Positions 33,369 through 45,800 of a stretch of 64,000 nt of DNA are shown one piece after another. The DNA is from Pseudomonas gingeri (lineage in GTDB: Bacteria; Pseudomonadota; Gammaproteobacteria; Pseudomonadales; Pseudomonadaceae). Where the stretch lies: positions 352,343 to 416,342 of the forward strand of contig NZ_JACAOS010000003.1 in NCBI RefSeq assembly GCF_013386165.1. The letters are read 5' to 3'. The position numbers and the translations under genes were made by a program. Below the pieces are notes generated by a model. That model did not search any database. It saw only the letters and a program-made list of their open reading frames with translations, and was not told the origin of the DNA. Numbering within the stretch: the first letter of the stretch is position 1; every line of letters starts with the position of its first letter.

Positions 33369-35283
33369 CGGCGTTGACGCTGAGCGGATTGCGCAGACGC
33401 CCGACGATATCGGCGTGACTGTCGAGCAGGCGCATCCGCATGAACGACTTGGCGGGCCAGTCCTGTTCCAGCAGTGCCCGGCGCTCGGTTTCCCAGCGCT
33501 GCGGTTCGACCTGATCGCGCAGGTCGTCGAAGCACTGGCTGACCTGCGTTGCCAGCTCACTCCACAACTGGGCCTGGGGGATGTCGAAGTGGCGGGCGCT
33601 GAGCAACACCAGTTCGCCCAGATGACACATGAAGACCGTGTGCAGCAGCTTGTCGCGCACGAAGCCGGCGTCGTCATACAGGGTCATCTTCGGATCATGC
33701 AGTTCGATGTCCAGACCCTGTGCATGCAAGGTGGTGCGATCGATGCGGATATCCCCGAAGTCACGCAGCAACAGGCGGCTCAATTGTCCGTCGGCGGCCA
33801 TGATCATGAAGCTGTTTTGCTGGTGGGCCTCGAAGGCCACGCCGTAGCGCAGGTACATGCCCAGCAGGCCGGGCACCACAATCGAAACGTAGTCGTGGAA
33901 GAACGAGCCCATGGCGTCGCGGTCATCCGTGCCCTTGGCCAGGTGCACCCACTGCCTCAACAGCGGCTGACCGTGCTGGTCGATTGCAAACAGACTGCCG
34001 ACCGGAATGGCCATTTCACCGGGCTGCAACTGGCTCAGGGGGTTGTCCCGATACAGCGCGGCGAGATGGCGCGAGCGTTCGTCGTCTACCGGTTGCGGCT
34101 TGTAATGCACACCGATGCGTTCGGGAACGATGCCGAGAATGTTCCGAATCGCGGGTTCGCGCGCCAGGATGGTTTGCATCAGGTGGCTGATGCGTGGGCC
34201 CATGCGCGCCGAGCGTGGCGAAACGGTGCGCTGCACGCTGGTCAGGCGCAGTGAAACCGGCAGCTTGACCATCGGTGCGTCACGTCGGCCCTCGGGCAGT
34301 ACGGTGCGGAACGACATGGTCGGATGGGCGGTGAACGCGACAATGTCGGTCAGCACCAGCAAGCGGTCGCCGATTTCGTTGGCGAAGGTCTGCGGCAGTT
34401 CCTGGCGTGCCTGCCATGGGTGGGCCGGCAGTGGCAGGTAGTCGCCGGCTTCAAGACCCTGGCGCGTCAATTCAGCGGTCAACTGCAGTGCGGCCTGGGG
34501 GAAGTGGGCCTGCCACCACTGCCAGTAATCCACGGTGCCGGCCAGTGATTCGACATGGGCGAACTGGCGGTGCAATGCACAGAGGATCACCGGGAAACGG
34601 GCTTCGAATTCCGGCGAGAAATCGATGACCTGATCCGTGCTCAAACCCAGTTTGGTCTTGTAGTTGGGGTGCCATGGGTGACCCAGCGTGCCCCACTGTT
34701 CCAGCAGGGAGGTGGGGTTGGCAACGTTGGGCTCGTCCTTGAGCCAGATCAGCAGATTGTCGTCATGGACCGGGTCCATGGCCCCATGCAACTGGAGTGT
34801 CCAGCGCTCGTGGAAGGCCAGGCATAACGTGTCGTTGGCGAAACTGTCGTCGAGCTCTTCGTTGAGGCGGCGCAGCACCTCGGCGTCAGCCGATGATTCG
34901 AGGCCGTTGTTGAGCAGGGTCAGCAGTTCCGAGGGAAACTGGATCTTGTGCGGCGGATGATCATCGCCGTAAGCCGTGAGGTCGCCCCGCAGGTCCCAAC
35001 TGCTCATGCGCCCAGGAAGCAAATGGTCGAAGCACAGGCGGGTTCGGTCGCGAAGTGTCAGCCAGCAGCGAGGGGACTCGTCGTATTCGAGAGCGCCGGC
35101 ATCCAGCAGGCCTTCACGGAACAGCGCCTGGATCAAACGCTGGAAACTGCGCTCGGCGGCGGGCGCCAGGGTGTTGACCAGTGCGTCAAGGGTGATGTGG
35201 TTGGCCTGGAAGAGCGGGGTGCCAAGTGCGTCGCTCCAACGACTCAACAGGGCTTGCGGTTTCTTGCTGTATTCATTCGTCAA
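33358..35283 (-). CDS. IucA/IucC family NRPS-independent siderophore (NIS) synthetase
   Basis: 641 residues from TTG 35283, chosen because AAGGAG lies 6 nt upstream. The NIS signatures are present: GHPWHPNYKTKLG (about residues 201-213), LPAHPWQ (about 285-291), KLPVSLRLTSVQRTV and AFEAHQQNSFM, with a FhuF-like C-terminal lobe (LLLRDFGDIRID). These enzymes adenylate a carboxylate, usually citrate or 2-oxoglutarate, and join it to an amine or alcohol. As the only synthetase in the operon it would have to do both condensations of a symmetric product (a rhizoferrin-like scheme) or depend on genes elsewhere. First gene of the Fur-box operon. Confidence 0.9.
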   Translation of the reverse strand: MTNEYSKKPQALLSRWSDALGTPLFQANHITLDALVNTLAPAAERSFQRLIQALFREGLLDAGALEYDESPRCWLTLRDRTRLCFDHLLPGRMSSWDLRGDLTAYGDDHPPHKIQFPSELLTLLNNGLESSADAEVLRRLNEELDDSFANDTLCLAFHERWTLQLHGAMDPVHDDNLLIWLKDEPNVANPTSLLEQWGTLGHPWHPNYKTKLGLSTDQVIDFSPEFEARFPVILCALHRQFAHVESLAGTVDYWQWWQAHFPQAALQLTAELTRQGLEAGDYLPLPAHPWQARQELPQTFANEIGDRLLVLTDIVAFTAHPTMSFRTVLPEGRRDAPMVKLPVSLRLTSVQRTVSPRSARMGPRISHLMQTILAREPAIRNILGIVPERIGVHYKPQPVDDERSRHLAALYRDNPLSQLQPGEMAIPVGSLFAIDQHGQPLLRQWVHLAKGTDDRDAMGSFFHDYVSIVVPGLLGMYLRYGVAFEAHQQNSFMIMAADGQLSRLLLRDFGDIRIDRTTLHAQGLDIELHDPKMTLYDDAGFVRDKLLHTVFMCHLGELVLLSARHFDIPQAQLWSELATQVSQCFDDLRDQVEPQRWETERRALLEQDWPAKSFMRMRLLDSHADIVGRLRNPLSVNADGG

Positions 35284-35621
35284 GTCTGACTCCTTGTGCA
35301 CGACCTTGAGTGAAAAGCACGCGGAGAGTAACGAGTAAAAATACCCGAAACAAATGATAATCATTGTTATTTGTGTCTTGTGATTTACATTCCCTCCCGA
35401 AAATCAGCTCATGTTTATTGACAGGAAAACCGCTCTATTCCGCTTGTTTCAAGCGGTGGTTGGGCTTTTATGGGGCGGTGCTGGATCCACTCATGCGGAA
35501 GATGTGTCAGTATTTCCTACATGAAAACAGGACTGTTCTTACGACGGATTTTGTGTGGGCCGGTCGCTTTCCAGAAGGCCTGGAGGAGGCCTGGAAATCG
35601 CTGAGAGTGTGGCCGCGAACA
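35284..35621. other. Promoter region of the siderophore operon and gap to the LuxR gene
   Basis: 338 nt of non-coding DNA. It holds the Fur box (35351-35374) and then about 250 nt in which I see no gene. A plus-strand frame 35364-35690 has no ribosome binding site and is not supported. Confidence 0.5.
35351..35374. promoter_or_regulatory. Fur box
   Basis: The segment CAAATGATAATCATTGTTAT (from 35351) matches the Fur consensus of interleaved GATAAT/ATTATC hexamers, with the TGATAATCATT core intact. It lies 68 nt upstream of the NIS synthetase start, in the position to repress the operon when iron is plentiful. Confidence 0.85.
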
Positions 35622-35653
35622 CCCTCCGACGGTGCTGTCGGAGGGTCTGTTTC
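35622..35653. terminator. Intrinsic terminator after the LuxR gene
   Basis: CCCTCCGAC (35622-35630) and GTCGGAGGG (35637-35645) form a 9-bp GC-rich stem with a 6-nt loop, 33 nt beyond the stop codon of the minus-strand LuxR gene. The plus-strand side is followed by TCTGTTTC; the minus-strand side has a poorer T-run, so direction is uncertain. Confidence 0.7.
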
Positions 35654-35677
35654 ATTGAAAATCCCGAGCGGTCACGC

Positions 35678-36550
35678 TTACCCATATTGATCCTGACGCG
35701 GCCCGGCCTTGCTCGCCGGCGTGCCAGGAATATCCGCTGGCGCCGCAGGCACGTGCTTTGCCCGACTGGGCACAAACGCCATCCAGCGGGTCAAACCATG
35801 CCGGCCGCTGACCCCCAGTTTGGTGGTAGCGCGCTTGAGGTAGGTTTCCACCGAGCTGTTCTTGACGTTCAGCCGCTGGGCCATTTCCGACACCGTGATG
35901 CCCGTCAGCAGGCCCAGGCAAACCTCTTGCTCGCGCGCCGAAAGGTTGATGGCGTCCTGCGCCAACCTCGCGCTGAAGGCTTGATGCAAGGCGTCGTGCT
36001 CGGAACCTGCCTGCGCCGCGCCGGTCCAGCGTGTTCCGGGCGGCGCGAGCAACTGCGCACGGTGCACCACCAGCGGCAGTAACGTATCGGACAGGCTTTT
36101 GAGCATCGACAGTTCGGTCACGGAGAACGCCTGCAAACTCGCCATGCGATGGAAGCAGATGACCCAGCGCAGATCGCCGCTGCCCGAGACCAGATTGCAC
36201 TGATGGGCGCTGTGCTCTGGGTGTTGCCGGTTCGCTGGCGTCTTGAGCTGGATCAGCAGGGGCGCCTCCATCTCCAGGACGCTTTGCAGCAGCGGGTGGG
36301 GAAGTGTGTTCGGCGCGCAAATGTCGTGCACTTGGCCGGCGCTGCCCAGGCATTTGCTCGGGCCGATACTGCCCCGATCTGCATCGAGGGTCCATTCGCT
36401 GAGGTCGAGCCCGTGAATCGGTACCAGGCTGTTGACGAACGCCAGCATATGCTCGGCAAAGGCGTCCTCCGCGGCGCTGGAAACCAGTTCACCCAAGCGC
36501 AGATAGAGGTACGGATCATGACCGTGTCCGAGGTCGTGGGTCAGCTTCAT
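35678..36550 (-). CDS. syfR: LuxR-type transcriptional regulator of the lipopeptide cluster
   Basis: 290 residues. The C-terminal GerE/LuxR HTH is clear at about 200-255 (LSAREQEVCLGLLTGITVSE, MAQRLNVKNSSVETYLKRAT). The N-terminal 190 residues have no recognisable autoinducer-binding pattern, as in other LuxR regulators of Pseudomonas lipopeptide clusters. It stands divergent from the first NRPS gene with 325 nt between, as SyfR stands by syfA in P. syringae; the symbol is given on that positional and architectural basis. GGAAG lies about 8 nt before the ATG. Expected to activate the NRPS genes. Confidence 0.75.
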   Translation of the reverse strand: MKLTHDLGHGHDPYLYLRLGELVSSAAEDAFAEHMLAFVNSLVPIHGLDLSEWTLDADRGSIGPSKCLGSAGQVHDICAPNTLPHPLLQSVLEMEAPLLIQLKTPANRQHPEHSAHQCNLVSGSGDLRWVICFHRMASLQAFSVTELSMLKSLSDTLLPLVVHRAQLLAPPGTRWTGAAQAGSEHDALHQAFSARLAQDAINLSAREQEVCLGLLTGITVSEMAQRLNVKNSSVETYLKRATTKLGVSGRHGLTRWMAFVPSRAKHVPAAPADIPGTPASKAGPRQDQYG

Positions 36551-36875
36551 GCTGTTATCTTCCTTGATGATGATCTTTCAAAGGGTGTCCCCATGTTGGG
36601 GGTCGCTCTTGTCAGCTAATGATATCCGACATTCAATCTTAGGGAATTATCCTACGTCTGTACTGGGAAATAGGGACGCTAATTGTGCTGGCGTTGGCCC
36701 GGTGTGAACGCCGGCAAAGCCCTATGGCCATTGGCCTTCACGCCCTCCGAAGCCTTCTGCGCAAGGGCTGGCGGGGCAGGGTGGGAGGTCGTTGTCGGGG
36801 TTTCAAGGGACAGACAAGGTCGGCAGGCTGCTGCTTAATATGCGGTCCAACAGCCTACAAGAAGGATCTTGTGCC
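36551..36875. promoter_or_regulatory. Divergent promoter region between the LuxR gene and the NRPS genes
   Basis: 325 nt without a gene. The NRPS start ATG 36876 is preceded by AAGGA. The LuxR target site should lie here, but I could not pick out a convincing dyad. Confidence 0.5.
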
Positions 36876-39800
36876 ATGACTGCTGCTGCCGCTTTTCCCC
36901 TGACTGCCGCCCAACGTGACATCTGGCTGGACCAGATCAGCCGAGGCGACTCGCCGCTCTACAACATAGGCGGCTACGCGGAACTCGCCGGGCCTGTGAC
37001 CCCGGCACTACTGCAGCGTGCCCTGGAACAGTTGGTGGACGCCCATGATGGGTTGCGCACGGTGCTGCTGCCGGGGGCCGGGGCGGACGGTTTGCCGCTC
37101 CAGACCTTCGCGGCAACCCTGCCCGTGCCTTTGCCGGTGCACGATCTGCGGGAGCAGCCCGACCCGGCCCACGCCGCCCTGATATTGATTCGTGAACAGT
37201 TGCAACGCCCCTATGCCCTGGAGGGTGGTCCGCTGACGCGCTTTATGCTCATCCGCCTTGCCCCGGAGCGTTACTGGTTGTCGGTTCAGGCCCATCATCT
37301 GATCCTCGATGGCTGGGGCTTCGGGCAGATGCTCAAGGCGCTGGGTGAGCATTACACGGCATTGGTCGAAGGTGATGCTGTCGAGATCCAGGCTTCGTCC
37401 TATACCGAATTCATTGCAGACGACGCGCGTTACCAGGCCTCAGCCCGCTATACCCGGGACCGGACCTACTGGCTGGACAAGTATCGCCATCTGCCGGAGC
37501 CCTTGTTGGCGCCGCGTTATCACAACCGCCGGGTGACCGACCCAGCGCCTTCCCACACCTGGGTGCAAGCCTTTCCGGCGGCCCTGCATACGCGCATGCA
37601 GCAGTTCGCCGAAGGTTGTGGCGGCTCGGCCTTTCATGTGCTGCTGGCGGCCTTGCACGTCTACTTCACCCGCACCGCACAGCGCGACGACTGGGTGGTC
37701 GGCCTGCCGCTGCTCAATCGTAGCGGTGCGCGTTTCAAGGCGACCCTGGGCCATTTCGCCCAGATCAGCGCGGTGCGTATGGCTTTCGCCGAAGGGCTGA
37801 GTTTCGAGGCGCTGGTCGCCGAGGTACGCGACACCCTCAAGCGCGATTTCCGCCATCAACGCTTCCCCTTGAACGAGCTGAATCGCAGCCTGGAGCTGTC
37901 CCGCGAGGAACGTGCGCAGTTGTTCGAAGTGTCGGTGTCCTATGAGCAGGATGACCATGACTACCGCTACGGCGAGGCCCAGGCCCATACGGTGAAGGTC
38001 TCCAACGGCTACGAGGCCACACCCCTGGCCGTGCATTTGCGCAGCAACCGCTACAACGACAAGGCCTGGTTGCATCTGGTCCATCATCGCGCCTGGTTCG
38101 ATACGGCCGAGGTCGAGGCCCTTGCCGGGCGAGTGCTGCAGATACTCGAGCAAGGTCTGGAGAGCCCAGGTCTGCGGGTCAAGGACTTCGACGTGCTCAC
38201 GTCGGCCGAACGTCAGCAGATGAAGCGTTGGAATGCCACCGATGCGGCCTTTGCCGGTGTGCAGACGGTCCATCCGCGCATCGAGGCTCAAGCCCGAACC
38301 CGTCCGGATGCCGTGGCGGCGCTCCACCAGGGGCGCAGCCTGACTTATGGGGAACTCAACCGGCGGGCCAATGGCCTGGCGCAGCGCCTGATTGAGCTGG
38401 GCGTGCGCCCCGAAGACCGCGTTGCGATCGTTGCCCGTCGCGGCCTGGAAACCCTGGTGGGTCTGTTGGCGGTACTCAAGGCCGGGGCGGCCTATGTGCC
38501 GATCGATCCGGCGCACCCGCGTGAACGCCTGGTTTATCTGTTGGACGACAGCGCACCGACGGTGGTACTGACCCAGGCCGCCCTGGTCGATCGTCTGCCG
38601 CCTGTGGCGGTGCCGTTGATTGAACTGGATCGCCTCGACTGGGGCCACACGTCTCACGGCAATCCCCGGGTCGCGGGCCTGGGCAGCCACCACCTCGCCT
38701 ATGTGATCTACACCTCGGGTTCCACCGGGCAGCCCAAGGGCGTCATGGTCGAACACCGCATGCTCAGCAACCTGGTGGACTGGCACTGTGAGGCCTTCGC
38801 ACTCGGCGAGGGTGATCACGCGTCGAGCCTTGCCGGATTCGGTTTCGATGCCATGGCCTGGGAGGTCTGGCCGACCTTGTGCGCTGGCGCGACCCTGCAC
38901 CTGGCGCCGGTCCAGGGCGGCGGCGAAGACATCGACGGGTTGCTGCGCTGGTGGCGTGCGCAACCGCTGGACGTCAGCTTCCTGCCCACCCCCGTGGCCG
39001 AATACGCCTTCAGCCAGGTCGAGGAGCATCCGACCCTGCGCACCTTGCTGATCGGCGGCGATCGCCTGCGCCAGTTCGCTCACAACCGTCGTTATGCCGT
39101 GGTGAACAATTACGGCCCCACCGAAAGCACCGTGGTCGCCACCTCGGGAGTGGTGTTGGCCGATGGGCTTTTGCATATCGGCGGGCCGATCGCCAACACC
39201 CAGGTCCATGTCCTCGACGGGCAGTTGCAGCCCGTGCCGGTGGGGGTGATCGGCGAACTCTACATCGGCGGTGCGGGTGTCGCCCGTGGTTACCTGAACC
39301 GGCCGGAGCTGACCGAGGAACGCTTCCTTGCCGACCCTTTCAGTCGCGAGCCGCAGGCACGGATGTATCGCAGCGGCGACCTGGTGCGCTGGAATGTCGA
39401 CGGCACCCTGGACTATCTGGGACGTAATGACGACCAGGTGAAAATCCGTGGCGTGCGCATCGAACTGGGTGAGATCGAGGCGGTTCTCGCCAGCCAGCCC
39501 GAGGTGAAAGACGCGGTGGTGCTGGTGCGCGATGAATACCTGCTGGCCTGGTTCACCGAAACCTCTGCCGTTGACCCCGATGCACTGCGCCAGGCCCTGC
39601 GAGCCCGCTTGCCGGGTTACATGGTACCGCGCGCTTTCACGCGGCTGGCGGCATTGCCGCTGACCGGCCACGGCAAGCTTGACCGCCGGGCCCTGCCGGA
39701 CCCTGATCCCGCCGCGCTGGTCGGGCACGCCTATGCGGCGCCGGAAGGTGAGGTGGAGGTCGCCATGGCCGCCATCTGGGCGCAAGTGCTGGGCGTGGAG

Positions 39801-42800
39801 CGGGTCGGGCGGCATGACAACTTCTTCGAGTTGGGCGGCCATTCGTTGTTGGCGGTGAACCTGGTGGCGCGTCTGCGCGAGGCCGGGCTGAAGGCTGATG
39901 TCCATGTGCTGCTCGGCCAACCGACCTTGGCCGCCCTGGCGGCGTGCGAGGACAACGGCCAGGAGGTGGCGGTGCCGGCCAATCGGCTACCAGCCGGTTG
40001 CACACGGATCACGCCGGACATGTTGGGCCTGGCCGAACTCGATCAGACGGCCATTGACCGGATTGTCGCCAGCGTGCCCGGTGGCGCCGCCAACGTGCAG
40101 GAAATCTACCCGCTGGCACCGCTGCAGGAAGGGATTCTTTACCACCACTTGAGTGCCGGACAGGGCGATCCGTACCTGCTGCAATGGCGCCTGGCGTTCG
40201 ACAGCCTGGAGCGCCTGCACTCCTGGGCCGGTGCCTTGCAGCAGGTGATCGATCGCCACGACATCCTGCGTACCAGCGTGGTCTGGGAGGGACTGGAAAA
40301 AACCCAGCAGGTGGTCTGGCGCCAGGCCGAACTGGCGGTGCAGGCCATCAGCCTGGACGCTGGCGATGCGCACGTCAGTGTCGTTGATCGTCTGCGCCAG
40401 CGCTTCGACGCCCGTCAGTATCGTCTCGACCTGTCCCAGGCGCCGCTGATGCGCCTGGTATATGCCCACGACCCGATCAATCGTCAGGTGATCGCCTTCC
40501 TGTTGTTCCATCACCTGGTGCTGGACAACACCGCGATGGAGGTGGTCAGCCGTGAGATGCAGGCCTTGCTGGTCGATCCGCGGGCGAACCTGGGCGCGCC
40601 GGTGCCTTACCGCAATTATGTGGCCCAGGTGCTGCTGGGGAGCGACGGGGCAAACCATGAAGCGTTCTTCAGCGAAATGCTCGGCGATGTCGACGAACCG
40701 ACCTTGCCCCTCGGCGTGCAGGAGGTGCGGGGCGATGGCCGCGATATTGAAGAGGCCCGTTGCGTGCTCGATAGCGACCTTGCCCAGCGTTTGCGTGAGC
40801 AGACACGCCAACTGGGCGTCAGCGCCGCCAGCTTGATGCACCTGGCGTGGGCGCGGTTACTGGGGGTACTCGCCAACCGCCGCGACGTAGTGTTCGGCAC
40901 CGTGCTGTTGGGGCGTATGCAAAGCGGTGAGGGCGCTGACCGGGCGCTCGGTGTGTTTATCAATACCTTGCCGTTGCGGGTCAATACCGCCACCAGCGTG
41001 CGCGAGGCGTTGAAGAAGGTGCACACGGGCCTGTCGGCCTTGCTCGCCCATGAACATGCCTCGCTGGCGTTGGCTCAGCGTTGCAGTGGCGTGGCGGCGG
41101 CCTCGCCGCTGTTCAGCGCGTTGCTCAACTACCGCCACAGCGCCAGCGTCAAGCCGCGTGATGGTCAGGGTTTGTGGCGGGGCGTGCGTATTCTCGGGGG
41201 CGAGGTGCGCAGCAACTACCCGCTGACCCTGAGCGTCGATGATATGGGTGAAGACTTCGATCTGCATGTGCTGGCGTTGGCGGGGATCGGTGCCGAACGT
41301 GTTGTCGGTTGGATGCACAACAGCGTCGCGCAGGTGGTACAGGCCCTGGAACGGGCGTCGCCGGTGGCGCTTGAGACGGTCTCGATTCTGGGGGCCGGGG
41401 AGCGCCGGCAGGTGCTGGTGGATTTCAATGCCAGTGCGCAAATCTTTCCCCGGGGGCAGACGGTACATGGGCTGGTCGAGGCCCAAGCCGTGCGCACACC
41501 AGAGGCGCCGGCCGTGGTCCAGGGCGATCAGGTCCTGACCTACGCGCAACTCAACCAGCACGCCAACCGCCTGGCCCATCACCTGATCGGCCTCGGCGTG
41601 CAACCGGACGAGCGGGTCGCCTTGTGCCTGCCTCGGGGGACGGCGCGCCTGGTCGGGCTGCTGGCGGTACTCAAGGCCGGTGCGGCCTATGTGCCGGTGG
41701 ATCCGAGTTATCCGGCCGAGCGCATCGCCTATCTGCTGCAAGACAGCGCTCCACGGTGGGTGCTGGTCGAGGGCTCGACCCGCGATCGGGTCGGTGACCT
41801 CCCGCAGGTGGACCTGGAACAAAACACCTGGCAGCACGAGCCGCAGAGCAATCCGCAGGTCCCCGGCCTGCACGACGGCAATCTGGCCTACGTCATCTAC
41901 ACCTCCGGTTCCACTGGTCAGCCGAAGGGCGTGATGGTCGAGCACGGCACGCTGGGTAATCTGGTGCACTGGCATGCCCAGGCCTTTGACCTGCGGGCCG
42001 GCAGTCGCACCTCCAGCATCGCCGGCTTCGGTTTCGACGCGATGGCCTGGGAGGTCTGGCCGGCGCTCTGTGTCGGCGCCGTGCTGCACCTGCCGCCTGC
42101 CAGCGTGGGCAACGAGCACGTGGATGAACTGCTCGACTGGTGGCTGCGGCAGCCGCTGCAGGTCAGCTTCCTGCCGACCCCGGTGGCCGAGCAGGCCTTC
42201 AGGCGGCCGCACCCGCACTCGACCCTGCGCACCCTGCTGATTGGCGGCGACCGCCTGCGCCAGTTCGAGCGCGACCCGGGCTTTGCCGTGATCAATAACT
42301 ATGGCCCCACCGAGACCACGGTGGTTGCCACCTCGGGGCCGGTGCGAGCGAATGGGGCGCTGCATATCGGCACGCCAATCGCCAATACCCGCACCTATGT
42401 GCTGGATGAGCAGCGCCAGCCGGTGCCGGTGGGAGTGGTCGGCGAGTTGTATATCGGTGGCGCGGGTGTCGCCCGTGGCTACCTGAACCAGCCGCAATTG
42501 ACCGCGGAACGCTTTGTCAGCGACCCCTTCAGCAATCAACCGCAGGCACGGATGTATCGCAGCGGCGACCTGGTGCGCTGGAACACTGACGGCACCCTGG
42601 ACTACCTGGGGCGCAACGACGATCAGGTGAAAATTCGTGGCATGCGTATCGAGTTGGGCGAGATCGAAGCGGTCCTCGCCAGCCAGCCCGGCGTGAAGGA
42701 CGCGGTGGTGCTGGTGCGCGGCGAACGTCTGCTGGCCTGGTTTACCGAAACCGTTGCGGTGGACCTCGACACGCTGCGCCAGACCCTGCGGGCCTGTCTG

Positions 42801-45800
42801 CCGGGCTACATGGTGCCGCTGGCCTTCACGCCGCTGGCGAGCTTGCCGTTGACCAGTCACGGCAAACTCGACCGCCGGGCCTTGCCGGAGCCGGATCCCG
42901 CCGCGCTGGCCGGGAATGCCTACGAGGCGCCGCAAGGCGAGGTGGAAGTGCTCATGGCCGAGCTTTGGGCCCAGGTGCTGGGGCTGGAGCGGGTGGGGCG
43001 ACACGATAATTTCTTCGAACTGGGCGGCCATTCGTTGCTGGCCGTGAGCCTGGCCGAACGCCTGCGCAACGCCGGACTGAATGTGGATGTCCGGGTGCTC
43101 TTGGGCCAGTCGACCGTGGCCGCCCTGGCGGCGTCCGTCGGCAATGGCCGCGAGGTCGTGGTGCCGCCCAACCGGGTGCCGCCCGGTTGCACTTGGATTA
43201 CCCCGGAATTGTTGAGCCTGTCGGCGCTCGACCAGGCGGCCATCGACCGAGTGGTTGCCACGGTGCCCGGCGGTGCCGCCAATGTGCAGGAAATCTACCC
43301 ACTGGCGCCGTTGCAGGAAGGCATTCTCTATCACCATCTGACGGCCGAGCAGGGTGATCCGTATCTGCTGCAATTGCGCGTGAACTTCGACAGCCTGGAG
43401 CGTTTGCAGACGGTGGCCGAGGCCTTGCGCAAGGTGATCGCGCGCCACGACAGTCTGCGCACCGCCGTACTCTGGGAGGGGCTGGAGAGCCCGCAACAGG
43501 TGGTCTGGCGCGAGGCCGAACTGCTCGTCAAGGAAGTGCCCCTTGGGCAAATCGATGATGAAGCGTATTCGGCCCATATGGACCTCAGTCGCGCACCGTT
43601 GATCCGCCTGGTCTACAGCCGTGAGCCTGGCAGCGTGCGCCTGAACGCCGCGTTGCAGTTCCACCATATCGTCGTGGATGCCACGGCCCTGGAGGTCATG
43701 CGCGAGGAGATGCTCGCTCACCTGCGCGGCGAGCCCGGTCCCACCCAGCTCGCCGTGCCTTACCGCAATTATGTGGCCCAGGCGCGCCTGGGGGTCAGCG
43801 AGGCGGAGCACGAAGCGTTCTTCCGCGAGCAACTGGGCGATATCGACGAACCGACCCTGCCGTTTGGTCTGCGGGATGTGCAGGGTGATGGCCGCGCTAT
43901 CGAAGAAGCTCAGCAGACACTGCCGGACGACCTGACGCGGCGCCTGTCCAGCCAGGCGCGGCAACTGGGTGTCAGCGTCGCCAGCTTGTTCCATCTGGCC
44001 TGGGCGCGGGTGTTGTCCGCCGCCACGGGCAACGACCGCGTGGTGTTCGGCACGGTACTGCTGGGACGCTTGCAAGGCGGTGCCGGTGCTGATCGTGGCA
44101 TGGGCATGTTCATCAACACCTTGCCGTTGCGGGTCGACCTGGGCGACACCGGTGTGCGTGAAGCGGCCCGGGCCACCCATGGGCGCCTTGCGGCCTTGCT
44201 CGGCCACGAACACGCGTCCCTGGCCCTGGCCCAGCGCTGGAGCGGCGTGGCGGCACCCTTGCCGCTGTTCAGCGCCATGCTCAACTACCGCCATAGCGCC
44301 GGGCAGGCCAGGCAGGATGCGCAGCGTGAAGCCTGGCGCGGCCTGGAAATCCTCGCCAGTGAAAAGCACACCAACTATCCGTTGAGCCTCAACGTCGACG
44401 ACTTTGGCGAGCGTTTCCGTCTGACCGTCATGGCCCCGCCTGAGGTCGGTGCCCAGCGTGTCTGCGGTTATGTGCGGCAGGTGTTGATGGGGATGGTCGA
44501 GGCTCTTGAAATGCATCCCGATTTGCCGTTGCGGCAACTGCCGGTACTGGGCGCCGAGGAGCGTCAGCGAGTGCTGGTCGGGTTCAACGCCACGGCGGTC
44601 GATCACGATCTGGAACACACCCTCCACGGCCTTTTCGAGGCCCAGGTCGCAGGGACGCCGCTGGCTGTGGCACTGCGGGCCAAGGGTGTGCAATTGAGCT
44701 ACCAGCAGCTCAACGAACAAGCCAACTGCCTGGCCCATCACCTGATCGGCCTGGGGGTTCAGCCCGGCGACCGGGTGGCGATCTGCGTCGAGCGTGGCGT
44801 GTCCATGGTGGTCGGGTTGTTGGCCATCCTCAAGGCCGGCGGTGCCTATGTGCCGTTGGACCCGGGCTATCCGCCCGAGCGCATCCACTACATGCTCGAG
44901 GACAGCGCGCCGGTGGTGGTGCTGATGCAGGCCGCTACCCGTGAGCTGCTGGGCGAGGAGCGTGCGCTACAGGTCAATCTTGACAGCGCTGCCTGGAGCC
45001 AGCAGTCCATCGACAATCCGCGGATTGTCGGCCTGACCCCGCGTCACCTGGCGTATGTGATCTACACCTCCGGTTCCACCGGTACGCCCAAGGGCGTCAT
45101 GGTCGAGCACCGTGGGGTGCTGAACCTGGTGCACTGGACTTCGCAGTTATGCCCGCCCACCCGGGGCGGTGCGCTGCTGCACAAGACCCCGATCAGTTTT
45201 GATGCCTCGGTCTGGGAACTGTTCTGGCCGCTGTGCGCGGGCTTGCCACTGGTGTTGAGCCGTCCGGATGGGCAACTCGACCCGGATTACCTGGTGCGGC
45301 TGATTCGCGAGCAGCAGATCAGCGTGGTGCAGTTCGTGCCGGCCTTGCTCCATGAGTTCCTCAACCTGGAAGAAAGCGCCGCCTGTGACAGCCTGAGCGA
45401 TATCGTCTGCGGTGGTGGCGAGTTGACCGTGGCCTTGGCCGAGCAGGTGCGCAAGCGTCTACCCGGGGTGCGTCTGCACAATGTCTATGGACCGACCGAG
45501 ACCACGGTGGACTGCAGCGTCTGGACCCTGGAGCCCCATGCGCCGGTGCCGGATAAGGTCCTGCCCATCGGCCTGCCCATCAGCAACACCCGCCTGTATG
45601 TGCTGGATGTCTACGATGAGCCGGTGCCACAGGGCGTGGTCGGCCAACTGCACATCGGTGGTGTCGGGGTGACCCGCGGTTATCTGAACCTGCCTGAGCT
45701 TCAGGCCGAACGTTTTATCGACAGCCCCTTTGTCGAGGGCGATCGCCTGTATCGCAGCGGTGACCTGGTGCGCCAGCGTGGCGACGGCAACCTGGAATTC

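Noticed and set aside
35364..35690. 108-codon plus-strand frame between the siderophore operon and the LuxR gene
   Set aside because: Starts within the Fur box, has no ribosome binding site and crosses a terminator hairpin.
40857..44888. Long antisense frame (about 1343 codons) under the first NRPS gene, and similar ones under the second (46331-48424, 52784-54766, 54806-56698)
   Set aside because: High-G+C coding DNA leaves antisense frames open; the translations are Gln/His/Arg-rich with no domains, while the plus strand encodes unmistakable NRPS modules.
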